Shown here: positions 16,982 to 26,012 of the stretch, piece after piece
Numbering within the stretch: the first letter of the stretch is position 1
How the letters are laid out: each line of letters begins with the position of its first letter
Assembly: GCA_965140405.1 (NCBI GenBank)
Contig: OZ223208.1
Span: forward strand, 2,542,001-2,606,000
Source of the DNA: G963556115 sp963666605
GTDB lineage: Bacteria; Planctomycetota; SZUA-567
Length of the DNA stretch: 64,000 nt
Reading direction: 5' to 3'
Made by a program: the position numbers and the translations under genes
The notes under the pieces: model-generated
Database searches by the model: none
Told to the model about the DNA's origin: nothing
What the model saw: only the letters and a program-made list of their open reading frames with translations

Positions 16982-18555
16982 TACTTATTTCCAGTCATCT
17001 TAGAATCAAAAACATCCTTCCAAACCTTTGGGTCATAGCTCATACTTGAATTATTGAACATCCGCTGCAAAACATTCCTAGCGTAATACTTGACAATCCG
17101 TTTATCTCCCTTTAAGTTGCCCGATGCACCGGAAAATTCTCTATCATCTTGTAATGCCAAAAGAATTAGACTTAAAGCCTCCTCCGAAGCCCTTACATTT
17201 GCCTCAACTTTTTTATTATTTATACCAATTTTGACGATCTCACCAAGTGCTTCAAGTGTAGCAACAACCCTCTTATACTCCTGCACTTGTAGCTCATGTT
17301 TTACAGCAATTCCCCTGTATTCGACCATGAGCTTTAGAATTCTCACTGCTTCTTCACCACCAATCTTACCTAAAGCTTTAGCAATGTGAAGTCTCATTTG
17401 TTGTGACTGGCTATCCCTTCTTAGAGCCTTCTTAATATATGTCACTGCATCTAAAGAGTGAGTCGCTCCCAAGCAATCTACAATCGATACTCTAATATCA
17501 AAATCCTTATCACCCAAGTACTGTTTTGCAATAAGGAAGATAGTATCTTTAAGTCTTGCATTACTTTCGATCTTACGCTCTCTCCACAGCTTTTCTGGCT
17601 GAAAGTTAATACCCGCTTCTAGTGCAACAGCATGCTCAGCAACTTCAACATTTGAATATTCAGTAATTTCAAAGAGCATCGCCAAAACAGCTTGCCGAAT
17701 TGTATTATACGGAGTAGACATATTCCACATGACATGCTTCATTAATAACTCTGTACCTTCAGCTCCAAGGTTTGCAAGCATCTTACAAGAAAGTACCTGA
17801 GTTTCAAATATTTCATCTTGAATTGGAGAGACATAGGTTCTCCCTCTACTCCTCCAAAACTCAACCCAACTATTTTTATTATGTCCAATATCGACACCGA
17901 GCATCTTGGTCAATATTTTCAAAGCCCTCTCTTGATTATCGTTTTCCAAGCCAAAGTTTATAACAGCCTCTACAGGCTCTAACTGCCAAGCCAATGAGGT
18001 CTCAACTCTTATTCGTGTAGCCTCCTCAACAGTAGAATCATATTCTCCGGTAATATTTGAAACTGGTGGTTCTCTGAGGGATCCAAGTAATCTTGGGGGA
18101 AGATCAAACTCACTATCTTCAAACATATTTACAATCTCATACCTCTTGTCTACATCTGTAATACAGAATGCAGGAAGATGTATAATAATGGATCTTCTGA
18201 CATCCAAGTATGGATTGTATAATAACTCATCCTGCAAAGTTGGGATTACTTCAGGATCCGCTACCCTTGCAAAGATCTCGGTTACACCTTCTGATATCTG
18301 CATGTTATTTTTAGACAGAGTCTTTTTTAAAACACTCATAACGAGATCTCTGTTACCACTATCTGCCATTTCAACAAGTTTTCTAATATATTGCACTCTA
18401 AATTCAAAAGGAGAGTCTAGCCCTTTTATGAGATTGTTAATATTATTTCTTGCTTGATAGTCGAGTTCCTGCTGCCAGAGCTCCTCTCTAGCAGTACAAT
18501 CTACAGTACACAGTTGTATCAATACCAATATAATAAGAGCAATAAATCTATTCAT
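16981..18555 (-). CDS. secreted HEAT-repeat protein
   Basis: The 524-aa protein starts with a Sec signal peptide (MNRFIALIILVLIQLC). A canonical lipobox is absent because the residue before Cys is Asp. The rest is built of ~35-40 residue helical pairs of HEAT/PBS-lyase type, for example GDKDFDIRVSIVDCLG, SQQMRLHIAKALGKIGGEEA and VVATLEALGEIV. Such arrays bind proteins. The open frame extends to a TTG at 18567, but the ATG at 18555 directly follows GAGGAG and is chosen. It is the first gene of a pair with the metallohydrolase and is divergent from the membrane protein at 18723. Function unknown. Confidence 0.75.
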   Translation of the reverse strand: MNRFIALIILVLIQLCTVDCTAREELWQQELDYQARNNINNLIKGLDSPFEFRVQYIRKLVEMADSGNRDLVMSVLKKTLSKNNMQISEGVTEIFARVADPEVIPTLQDELLYNPYLDVRRSIIIHLPAFCITDVDKRYEIVNMFEDSEFDLPPRLLGSLREPPVSNITGEYDSTVEEATRIRVETSLAWQLEPVEAVINFGLENDNQERALKILTKMLGVDIGHNKNSWVEFWRSRGRTYVSPIQDEIFETQVLSCKMLANLGAEGTELLMKHVMWNMSTPYNTIRQAVLAMLFEITEYSNVEVAEHAVALEAGINFQPEKLWRERKIESNARLKDTIFLIAKQYLGDKDFDIRVSIVDCLGATHSLDAVTYIKKALRRDSQSQQMRLHIAKALGKIGGEEAVRILKLMVEYRGIAVKHELQVQEYKRVVATLEALGEIVKIGINNKKVEANVRASEEALSLILLALQDDREFSGASGNLKGDKRIVKYYARNVLQRMFNNSSMSYDPKVWKDVFDSKMTGNK

Positions 18556-18722
18556 AACACTCCTCAAAACTCATTTCTAATAAATTACATTAGAACCAGA
18601 ACAAATCATAATCTACTTGCTATAAAATCCTTCACAAGTATTATATAATTGTATTACATAATGGAAATAATATATAAAAGAGCAATTAATTATAGCATAA
18701 AAATCAAAGAAAGCAAAGAAAG

Positions 18723-20363
18723 ATGAGTAAAGTCCCAAATTCTTACGAAGATGCCCAAGAAATTCTGAAGAGCAAGCCATCTCGAAGGCGCTCGCCAATC
18801 CTTAGAACTGTTATTATCACAACTCTAAGCCTCTCTGTTGTATTCTTGGTCTGGATACTTTACCCACTACCTGCCCCAAAATTTGCTATTCGCTCGATGC
18901 TTCCGTCTCATACAGCTATCAGTATTGAGAGCCACAACCCAGTAACATTATGGAAAGCTCTCAAAAAAGATAATTATCTTAAAAGAGTACAATCAAAACC
19001 AATATGGACAGTCCTTGAAAGAGAATACCAGAAAAACCACAAGACTACCCTAAGTTTTGACACCTCAGTCATGGTAAAAATGCTTGACGAAAAAACCAGT
19101 TCTATTATAGGTCTGAGAAATATACTCGCTATCGCCGGTGGTGTATCATATACAGAAAATGGCAAAGAAAATTTACACGCTATACTATGGCTTGACAATG
19201 TGGGTTTTCTTGCACTCAAGGTAGCACTCTACACAAAACCACTCGAAGTATATAAAAACATCAGATATTTCAAAGTGTCAGTAAACTCTACCCAGAGCCT
19301 TTACATTGCTCCTTCACCAGCATACCCTAGAGCCCTTCTAATCACCACAGACCTAAAAAGTCTGACTGAATTTAGGATACCTCCCAAAAAATACCTTACA
19401 ACTAAATTCGATACAGAAGAAGATATTATTGAAGCAAACATATTCCCACAATACCTTCCAAGTGATATTGGCTTGAATACTCCTCCTATTACAGGCGGAG
19501 AGATAAATATAGTATGGTCAACCTCACTAGCAACAGCAACAGGTACGGTCGAGTTCTCGAAATCAATTATTCCGAATAGCAACACACCCAATCCAGCAAC
19601 TTCAAAATTTATTATTAAAAACCCGGCTCCAAGCTTGACGATAAATCTACAATTACCAAACAAAACTGTCTCAACAGAGACAAATAATTTTATAGCTTCA
19701 ATTGTAGAGACTAGTGATCCACTAATAAAGCCACTTCTGAATAACCTCGACCAGAATTTTACAAAGGAGTTAGATGATCAAGTATCACTAATGCTGACTG
19801 AGCCTACAAATAAAGATTCAACAAGTATATTAGATTACGCCCGACTATACTTTGGAGTAAAAAGCATTAAGAGTTCACAGGAGGTTCTAAACGCTGATCT
19901 CAAGAAACTCTTCCTATCATACTCTTCAAGTTCTGATCCGACACTAAAGCTTCTCAGTTCCCAATTTAATATTGAGTCAAAGGATCAAGTAACCAGTATT
20001 ACAGTACCAATGCTTCCAAAAGTGAACGCTGTCTTCTCAAAAGTTGGAGAGGAATCATATATTGAATTGAAAAAGAGCACTTTAGATGATTTTAAACCGG
20101 AAGCTACAAACATAAAAGACTCACTATTTAATTTATCTCTGAGCTGGAATCACTCACCAACTCTTGCTGGTTCAATTGCGAACTCGATTCCTCGTACACT
20201 ACAAACAGAAGCATTTGCACATTTTGACACCACCCATACTGTAAATATAAATGATATTCTGAAATTTTTATCCTCATCAAAATTTTTTACTTTAAGTTTT
20301 AGTGCTAATATTGATAATAGTTCAATAATAGACATTAATGTGACTCATAGCTTTACTGAATAA
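18723..20363 (+). CDS. single-pass membrane protein with large extracytoplasmic domain (DUF3352-like)
   Basis: The 546-aa protein has a ~26-residue basic cytoplasmic tail (KSKPSRRRSP), one membrane helix (residues ~27-47) and a ~495-residue outside domain. Just after the membrane helix, MLPSHTAISIESHNP ... LWKALKKDNYL resembles the start of DUF3352-type proteins (typically LPADTA...LW..L), which have no known activity. No catalytic motif is visible. A second gene, the HEAT-receiver protein, follows 56 nt downstream. The DUF assignment is tentative. Confidence 0.6.
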   Translation: MSKVPNSYEDAQEILKSKPSRRRSPILRTVIITTLSLSVVFLVWILYPLPAPKFAIRSMLPSHTAISIESHNPVTLWKALKKDNYLKRVQSKPIWTVLEREYQKNHKTTLSFDTSVMVKMLDEKTSSIIGLRNILAIAGGVSYTENGKENLHAILWLDNVGFLALKVALYTKPLEVYKNIRYFKVSVNSTQSLYIAPSPAYPRALLITTDLKSLTEFRIPPKKYLTTKFDTEEDIIEANIFPQYLPSDIGLNTPPITGGEINIVWSTSLATATGTVEFSKSIIPNSNTPNPATSKFIIKNPAPSLTINLQLPNKTVSTETNNFIASIVETSDPLIKPLLNNLDQNFTKELDDQVSLMLTEPTNKDSTSILDYARLYFGVKSIKSSQEVLNADLKKLFLSYSSSSDPTLKLLSSQFNIESKDQVTSITVPMLPKVNAVFSKVGEESYIELKKSTLDDFKPEATNIKDSLFNLSLSWNHSPTLAGSIANSIPRTLQTEAFAHFDTTHTVNINDILKFLSSSKFFTLSFSANIDNSSIIDINVTHSFTE

Positions 20364-20419
20364 TTATTAGAATTGATTTTGAAGATATTATTTACTATTC
20401 TTCCTTGTTAGGTATATTG

Positions 20420-21514
20420 ATGACAACAGATAATCCAAATGAAGATCAAGATATCACTGATTCCCAGATATTATTCAGAATCAGGCCATATCCTAACGAT
20501 AAGGATGCGATAAAAGCTGCTGAACACTTTACTTCACTCAAATACTCACCCAGTGATAAACGGAAAATTCTAGATAGATTATTTATATCTGATGAGTATT
20601 TTGCTGATGTAGCACCTATACTTCTCGCCTCCTTCCAACGCTTGGAACCACCTACTCGACATCAAATTCTGGACAATATAATCCGTCTTATTATCAAGGG
20701 TGTAGATTTTACGCATATTACTACAGATATTGCAAAATTAATGTGCGACAGTAATTACCAGTTTAGAGAAAAAGCAACGAGTCTTCTTATACACATGGGT
20801 GAATCCGCACTTCCAGCCAAGACGAGGATGATCTCATACTTAAGATATAAACTCAAAGATGTTCAGCTTTCAGCGTTAAAGGTTCTCTCAGCTATAGGAC
20901 CGAAGTGTGCTGAACAAGCACTACCGAAATTAAAGTCTTACCTCAATGGCGCAAGTACTCCAGAACTCAAGGATGCTTGCAAATTGGCTATCAAGATACT
21001 AAAAGGTGAAGCAAAGCCACTACATCCTAAGATTGAGATTGCTGGAATTGTAGATAAAAAGTCAAAACTACCTGATGATTCTAATGAAGACGATGAGGAA
21101 TCTGCCGCAACTCAACCTTCAACAAACTTCCCAGCAATTCGTGGAAAAGTTATAGTTATTGCAGAGGATCAAGATAGCGTACGAGCCATGATAAGCAAAG
21201 CAATTACTTCATGCGGTGGTAACACAAAAGAAGCTGCAGATGGCAGTGTCGTTTTAAAATTAATTCAGGCAAAGATTGATGTTGACTTATTTATACTAGA
21301 CCTAATGATGCCGAATGTCAGTGGAGCAGATGTTCTAAAAGTTATTAGAGAGACTCCCCAGTATGCACTAACTCCGGTATTCATAGTCAGTGCCCGAACA
21401 GAACGTTCCTTAATGATGCGCATGGCGCAACTTGAAGTAGCAGCATACCTTACCAAACCTTTTAAGATAATAAACCTTCTAACTACCATCAACAACACTT
21501 TCGGCCAAAAATAA
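20420..21514 (+). CDS. HEAT-like repeats fused to a C-terminal response-regulator receiver
   Basis: The 364-aa product has an N-terminal ~195 residues of helical repeats (HEAT-like; YQFREKATSLLIHMGESAL, VQLSALKVLSAIGPKCAEQ), an acidic linker (218-232) and a complete CheY-type receiver (242-364). The receiver shows Glu249-Asp250, phospho-acceptor Asp294 (ILDLMMP), Ser324 and Lys346 (LTKPF), so it should accept phosphate. With no output domain besides the helical repeats, signalling probably works through protein contacts. The open frame begins at TTG 20405; ATG 20420 has AGG seven bases before it. No histidine kinase is adjacent. Confidence 0.82.
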   Translation: MTTDNPNEDQDITDSQILFRIRPYPNDKDAIKAAEHFTSLKYSPSDKRKILDRLFISDEYFADVAPILLASFQRLEPPTRHQILDNIIRLIIKGVDFTHITTDIAKLMCDSNYQFREKATSLLIHMGESALPAKTRMISYLRYKLKDVQLSALKVLSAIGPKCAEQALPKLKSYLNGASTPELKDACKLAIKILKGEAKPLHPKIEIAGIVDKKSKLPDDSNEDDEESAATQPSTNFPAIRGKVIVIAEDQDSVRAMISKAITSCGGNTKEAADGSVVLKLIQAKIDVDLFILDLMMPNVSGADVLKVIRETPQYALTPVFIVSARTERSLMMRMAQLEVAAYLTKPFKIINLLTTINNTFGQK

Positions 21515-21522
21515 TTTCAAAG

Positions 21523-21554
21523 AAGAAGGCTTACTCTGCAGAGTAAGCCTTCTT
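21523..21554. terminator. bidirectional terminator hairpin
   Basis: A 15-bp perfect stem (21523-21537 with 21540-21554) sits between the convergent HEAT-receiver and lipoprotein genes. Its 32-nt sequence is 28/32 identical to the core of the hairpin at 46686-46717. Confidence 0.85.
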
Positions 21555-21586
21555 TAAATACTAAAATATCTGATTAATAAAATTAC

Positions 21587-22345
21587 TTACAGCATACACT
21601 TTTGCATCACATTCCAAAATACAGTTGTATTTTCAGGCATTCTTACCTGTCCATTCTCACCATGGATATTCCTAAGCAGTCCATCTTTAACTGCATCTAT
21701 CGCTGCAGAGAAATCAGTAGGAGATAGTTCACCAGAAGCGCGAACTTCTACAAGACCGCCATCTACAGCTAGATATATAGCCACCGGATTATTTACAGCA
21801 AATAGACTCTTTTTAAACCCAGGATAGATATCCCCAGTCGGAACAGCAGTTGCAATACCCTTATCCTCCAGAATCCAGTCAGAGAAACCACTTATTCTAT
21901 TCAATGTATATAGGTCTTTTTCAGTAAAACCGCGTATCTCCTTACCACTCATAACCCAAGTCACACTTAAAGCAACAGGCTCTTCTACATCATAGTGACT
22001 GTAAATAGATCTTGCGATGGTCTTTACCGCAGGATTTTCACTTACAATTTTCTCTGCATCAGGTTGTAGTAGTACATAATCTCCTTCAGCTGTAGATCCA
22101 CTACCACTCTCTTTGGCTTTGGAGAGTGATACAATTTTCTTATCTACTTCAATCCAATCATCACCAATATTTTCAGCTCTAGGAATTATATTTTTTGCGT
22201 ATACCCTCTTCTTTTTGGAAGTATGCAGAGTTCTTATATTTCTTTGCTCAGAGTCATTATTCATGGCCGTACGAACCCCATCTTCACTACAACCACACAT
22301 AAGGAACATTATAGCCAAGACTGTGGCAACTACGATTCTATTCAT
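21587..22345 (-). CDS. lipoprotein of unknown function
   Basis: The 252-aa protein has a lipoprotein signal (MNRIVVATVLAIMFLMCGC, acylated Cys19 likely), then a basic stretch (TSKKKRVYAKNIIPR) and a globular C-terminal ~150 residues. I recognise no domain. The final residues include a Cys (NVMQKCML). It is a stand-alone minus-strand gene ending at the bidirectional terminator. Probably envelope-located; function unknown. Confidence 0.7.
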   Translation of the reverse strand: MNRIVVATVLAIMFLMCGCSEDGVRTAMNNDSEQRNIRTLHTSKKKRVYAKNIIPRAENIGDDWIEVDKKIVSLSKAKESGSGSTAEGDYVLLQPDAEKIVSENPAVKTIARSIYSHYDVEEPVALSVTWVMSGKEIRGFTEKDLYTLNRISGFSDWILEDKGIATAVPTGDIYPGFKKSLFAVNNPVAIYLAVDGGLVEVRASGELSPTDFSAAIDAVKDGLLRNIHGENGQVRMPENTTVFWNVMQKCML

Positions 22346-22503
22346 TTTATATCTCCGTTTACTAATAATATACTAATTGTACAAGTTCTTATTACTAGTT
22401 TATCGGAAGTAAGTTGATAAAACTCCAACCTTTCCGGTTGAAGTTGATAGAGTAGTTTGGTAAGAATACTCAGGAAATATACAATAAATTGATAATGTCA
22501 ATT

Positions 22504-22818
22504 TTAATGCAAGTCAAGCTCTGAAATTTTCTTTATAATCTCAAAGCTTGATAATGAACTTATTATGAATTTTTTCTCTGACGAGGTCTCTCCAGAGAGT
22601 AGAGCTATATTTCTTGGGGTTATTTTTAATTCTTTTGCTAGCAGCTTAATTATTGCTTTATTGGCTTTGCCTTTTTCCGGAGCAGTTGTCACAGAAACTT
22701 TTAGATAATTGTTAAAGAAGCCAGTGATTGCGTTCTTCCGAGCAGCCGGTTTAGCCTTTACCGGTAATACAACTCCAGTAGAAAGATCAACTAGTTCCAA
22801 AAGATTAGAACAATCCAC
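22504..22818 (-). CDS. DUF167 family protein (YggU-like)
   Basis: The 104-aa protein matches the small DUF167/YggU family: VKAKPAARKNAI, LKVSVTTAPEKGKANKAIIKLLAKEL and ALLSGETSSEKKFI. The biochemical role is unknown. In many bacteria the yggS-proC-yggT-yggU genes are neighbours, and the same order without yggT is seen here: yggS, proC, then this gene on the minus strand. Confidence 0.88.
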   Translation of the reverse strand: MDCSNLLELVDLSTGVVLPVKAKPAARKNAITGFFNNYLKVSVTTAPEKGKANKAIIKLLAKELKITPRNIALLSGETSSEKKFIISSLSSFEIIKKISELDLH

Positions 22819-22863
22819 AGTAACCCTTACCTAAATCATAACCAAAAAAATAACAGCTAACAA

Positions 22864-23673
22864 CTACTCACCTCTTGCAAGCTCTTCACTACGCTCTTTA
22901 GCTCTAAGCACACCAGCAACTATCACGTCTCTTAGACCTCTTTCCTGCATTATCTTTATAGCAGCTTCAGTAGTGCCATTTGGACTGGTAACTTTACGCC
23001 TCAAAATCTCTGCCGAATCACTACTTTCAGCCAGTAGCTTTGCAGCACCAGTAACAGTTTTACAAGCCATTTTCTCAGCGAGTTCCTCTGGCAATCCAGC
23101 TTCCCTACCAGCAGCAGCAAGTACTTCAGCAAAATAAAATAAGTACGCGGGGCCACTTCCTGAGAGCCCAGTTACAGCGTCAATCTGGCTTTCCTCTACT
23201 TCATATGCATCCCCTGCTGATCCAAAGAGCGCAAGTGCCATCTCTATATCATTACTATTGGCACTCCTCCCCTTAGCAATTCCACTAACCCCTTCGCCAA
23301 CAAGCATTGGCGTATTTGGCATAACTCGTACAATTCTCGCAGATACCGCAGCTTGTTGAATTGCTGTAATTGTAACCCCAGCAGCAATCGATATAAGGAG
23401 CTGCTCATTGGTAAACTCCCTCCCAATATCAGCGAGTACAGTTGGAAGTACCTGAGGCTTTAGAGCAAGGAGAACAATATCCGAATCCATAATATCACAA
23501 ATATTACTACTTACAAGACATCCCATTTCAGCGAAAACATTCCGTCTATCCTCTGAAAGATCACAAGCAGTAATAACACCCGATTCAACCAACCCAGCTT
23601 TTAAGACACCTCTTATCAGAGCTTCAGCCATGTTACCAGCACCGATAACTCCAATTTTTTTACCTTCAAACAT
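22864..23673 (-). CDS. proC: pyrroline-5-carboxylate reductase ProC
   Basis: ProC makes proline from pyrroline-5-carboxylate with NAD(P)H. The 269-aa protein begins with the Rossmann motif IGVIGAGNMAEALIRG, followed by VLALKPQVLP, RVMPNTPMLVGEGVSG and the C-terminal signature AVTGLSGSGPAYLFYF ... KVTSPNGTTEAAI. Normal length. It is third in the nadA-yggS-proC-DUF167 minus-strand cluster; it starts 17 nt after yggS ends. Confidence 0.96.
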   Translation of the reverse strand: MFEGKKIGVIGAGNMAEALIRGVLKAGLVESGVITACDLSEDRRNVFAEMGCLVSSNICDIMDSDIVLLALKPQVLPTVLADIGREFTNEQLLISIAAGVTITAIQQAAVSARIVRVMPNTPMLVGEGVSGIAKGRSANSNDIEMALALFGSAGDAYEVEESQIDAVTGLSGSGPAYLFYFAEVLAAAGREAGLPEELAEKMACKTVTGAAKLLAESSDSAEILRRKVTSPNGTTEAAIKIMQERGLRDVIVAGVLRAKERSEELARGE

Positions 23674-23690
23674 CGCTCTCCCCTTAAATC

Positions 23691-24353
23691 TTATTTGAAC
23701 AACTCACTCCCAACCCTGACATGTGTTGCGCCTTCTTCAATAGCAACTTCAAAATCATTACTCATCCCCATAGAAAGAGCTGGTAACTCGATATTGATAC
23801 TAGACTGCACTTTATCGCGTAGCAATCTCAAACCTTCAAAGACACTCCTTGTCTGCTCAGCTTGAGAATAAAATGGTGCCATCGTCATCAATCCAACAAT
23901 ATCAACACTCTCATAAAAATCACTTATCATGCCAGTCGCCTCATTTGGTGCAAGTCCATACTTGTTCTCTTCACCACTAATACTAACTTCTATAAATACT
24001 TGTGGCTTTATTTCAGAGCTAGCAATCAACTTCAATAAACCTTCAGACTCAACGCTATGAATAGCGGCAACTTTACCCACTACTTTTTTAGCTTTATTCC
24101 TCTGAAGGTGACCAATAAAGTGCCAATTGACATCGGTTAGATCAGCAAGAATACTAAATTTCTCTGTAATAACTTCTACCCTATTCTCACCAAAGTCTCT
24201 GACACCCAGCGAGTACAACTCACGTATCTCATCTTCACCAACAGTCTTGGTTACAGCTATCAATTTGACTGAGTCTTCAGCTCTACCCGACCTAAGACAA
24301 GCTTGCTTAATGCGCTCTTTAACAGAAGCTAGGTTTTCAGCAATTCTACTCAA
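23691..24353 (-). CDS. yggS: YggS/PLPBP family PLP-binding homeostasis protein
   Basis: The 220-aa protein is a fold-type III PLP binder that maintains pyridoxal phosphate and amino acid homeostasis without a known catalytic reaction. It shows LIAVTKTVG with the PLP lysine (~residue 36), DFGENRVEV, WHFIGHLQRNKAKKVV, VFIEVSISGEENKYG, LMTMAPF, LSMGMSNDFEVAI and the final THVRVGSELF. Its ATG overlaps the nadA stop by 4 nt, so the two are probably translationally coupled. Confidence 0.95.
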   Translation of the reverse strand: MSRIAENLASVKERIKQACLRSGRAEDSVKLIAVTKTVGEDEIRELYSLGVRDFGENRVEVITEKFSILADLTDVNWHFIGHLQRNKAKKVVGKVAAIHSVESEGLLKLIASSEIKPQVFIEVSISGEENKYGLAPNEATGMISDFYESVDIVGLMTMAPFYSQAEQTRSVFEGLRLLRDKVQSSINIELPALSMGMSNDFEVAIEEGATHVRVGSELFK

Positions 24354-25264
24354 ACGCTCACCTCCAACATTCTGTCAATTGCTTTCACTCCTTTAGCCGC
24401 TATCTCACTATCAACTCTGACTTCTACTTCCATATTTTCTAGGCAACTAAGAATTTTATCAAGAGTCACTAGCTTCATTGATGGACAATCAGCAATTTGT
24501 AGTAGTGGGTAGAACTTCTTACCTGGATTCTCTTTTCGGAGACGGTGCAGAATACCTATCTCGGTTCCAATTATAAATTCCCTAGCCTTTGACTCTTTAC
24601 AGTAATCCAGAATCCCTGTCGTGCTTGCAACCAAATCCGCCATTTCAAGAACATCAAGCCTTCCTTCTGGGTGCATCACAATCTTTGCTGTAGGATATTC
24701 ATGCTTGGCGCGTACTGCATACTGTAGGAGCATCCTATCATGAACAGGGCAATACCCTTTATCATAAATTATCAACTCCCTTCCGAGCTTACTAGCAACA
24801 TAACGCCCAAGGTTTCTATCCGGAATAAAGATCACCTCTTTATCTCTAGGTATAGATGCAACAACCTTTACTGCATTTGCAGAAGTACAGCAGATATCAC
24901 TCATAGCTTTTATCTGAGCGGTACTATTTACATAGGTCACGACAACCGCCTCAGGATGCTTGTCTTTAAGCACTTGGAGCTCAGCAGGTGTAATCATATT
25001 TGCCATATCACACCCAGCGTTAGCATCAGGTATGAGCACCGTCTTATCCTGACAGAGCATAGATGAGGTTTCAGCCATAAAATATACACCACATGAAACG
25101 ATTACGTCTGCATCAGTCTTCTTGGCAATTTGTGCAAGCCCAAGGCTATCACCTACATAGTCGCCAATATCTTGAATTTCTGGATTCTGGTAATTATGAA
25201 CCATGATAGTAGCGTTCTTTTCGACTTTTAATTTATTAATCCTATTGATAATATCATCACTCAT
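24350..25264 (-). CDS. nadA: quinolinate synthase NadA (4Fe-4S)
   Basis: NadA condenses iminoaspartate with dihydroxyacetone phosphate to give quinolinate for NAD. The 304-aa length and motifs fit the short NadA type: MVHNYQNPEIQDIGDYVGDS, VVSCGVYFMAETS (a conserved cluster Cys), IPDANAGCDMAN, VVTYVNSTAQIKA, FIPDRNLGRYVA, GYCPVHDRM, IVMHPEGRLDVLEMAD, FIIGTEIGILHRLRKENP and IADCPSMK near the end. Many relatives read HPEC or HPES where this has HPEG. No nadB or nadC is close. It heads the cluster running to DUF167. Confidence 0.94.
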   Translation of the reverse strand: MSDDIINRINKLKVEKNATIMVHNYQNPEIQDIGDYVGDSLGLAQIAKKTDADVIVSCGVYFMAETSSMLCQDKTVLIPDANAGCDMANMITPAELQVLKDKHPEAVVVTYVNSTAQIKAMSDICCTSANAVKVVASIPRDKEVIFIPDRNLGRYVASKLGRELIIYDKGYCPVHDRMLLQYAVRAKHEYPTAKIVMHPEGRLDVLEMADLVASTTGILDYCKESKAREFIIGTEIGILHRLRKENPGKKFYPLLQIADCPSMKLVTLDKILSCLENMEVEVRVDSEIAAKGVKAIDRMLEVSV

Positions 25265-25458
25265 TGTACTATATCCTATTAATGTTTAGGTACTTAAAAA
25301 AGCTAGAACGACAAACAGCTTATTATTTATTATAATCTCAGAGATCACTGAGTCAATACACGATTATATTTGAATAGCATTCTAGTTTATATAACAGATG
25401 TAATTACATTTATAATAAATGAAACTATTATCCACGACTTAAAAAGGACAAACTCTAA

Positions 25459-25848
25459 ATGACTGGATTAACCTTAAAAATACTCAAAAAGAGCTATACA
25501 ATCCACCGTCTCAACCCTTCAAGCTCTATTCCTATGCAACTAGCAGGATCTGGTTTTTATTCCATCACCCAGACAGATGATGAGTTATCAATCGTTTGCA
25601 ATAGCGAACTTGAAATTGCTTCCGATAAGTCTGAAGATGGCTGGATTTGTATAAAGGTCCTTGGTCCTCTAGATTTTTCACTTACTGGTATTCTTGCAAA
25701 ACTATCAGCAATACTCGCTGAAAAAGGAATAAGTATTTTCGCAATATCAACTTTTGATACAGACTACATCTTACTCAAATCAGCAGATCTACCACTTGCG
25801 CGAGAGAGCCTGCTAGATAACGACTACCAGTTTATAGATAGTGAATAA
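25459..25848 (+). CDS. ACT-domain protein (ACT_7/CASTOR-like)
   Basis: The 129-aa protein matches stand-alone ACT-domain proteins of the CASTOR-like kind: WICIKVLGPLDFSLTGILAK ... AEKGISIFAISTFDTDYILL (about residues 66-115). ACT domains bind small ligands, usually amino acids. There is no fused enzyme or DNA-binding domain, so it may be a ligand sensor or regulatory subunit; the partner is unknown. The ribosome site AAAAAGGA is good. It is followed after 165 nt by the aldolase, which has its own promoter. Confidence 0.8.
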   Translation: MTGLTLKILKKSYTIHRLNPSSSIPMQLAGSGFYSITQTDDELSIVCNSELEIASDKSEDGWICIKVLGPLDFSLTGILAKLSAILAEKGISIFAISTFDTDYILLKSADLPLARESLLDNDYQFIDSE

Positions 25849-25947
25849 GCCTGAACTTTTCCGACTTTTTTGTATTAATTATATTATGACATGAGAAATA
25901 TGAAAAAAAAGTGTTGTTAAATCGAAAAATATAAGTAAAATTTTACT

Positions 25948-25976
25948 TTGAAAGTATCGTATAAGTCGGTTATACA
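25948..25976 (+). promoter_or_regulatory. promoter of the class II aldolase gene
   Basis: TTGAAA (25948-25953), a 17-nt spacer and TATACA (25971-25976) lie ~36 nt before the start codon at 26013, which has a strong AGGAGA ribosome site. Confidence 0.55.
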
Positions 25977-26012
25977 TCTTTATTAAACTCTTTCTATTAT
26001 ATAGGAGAAATC

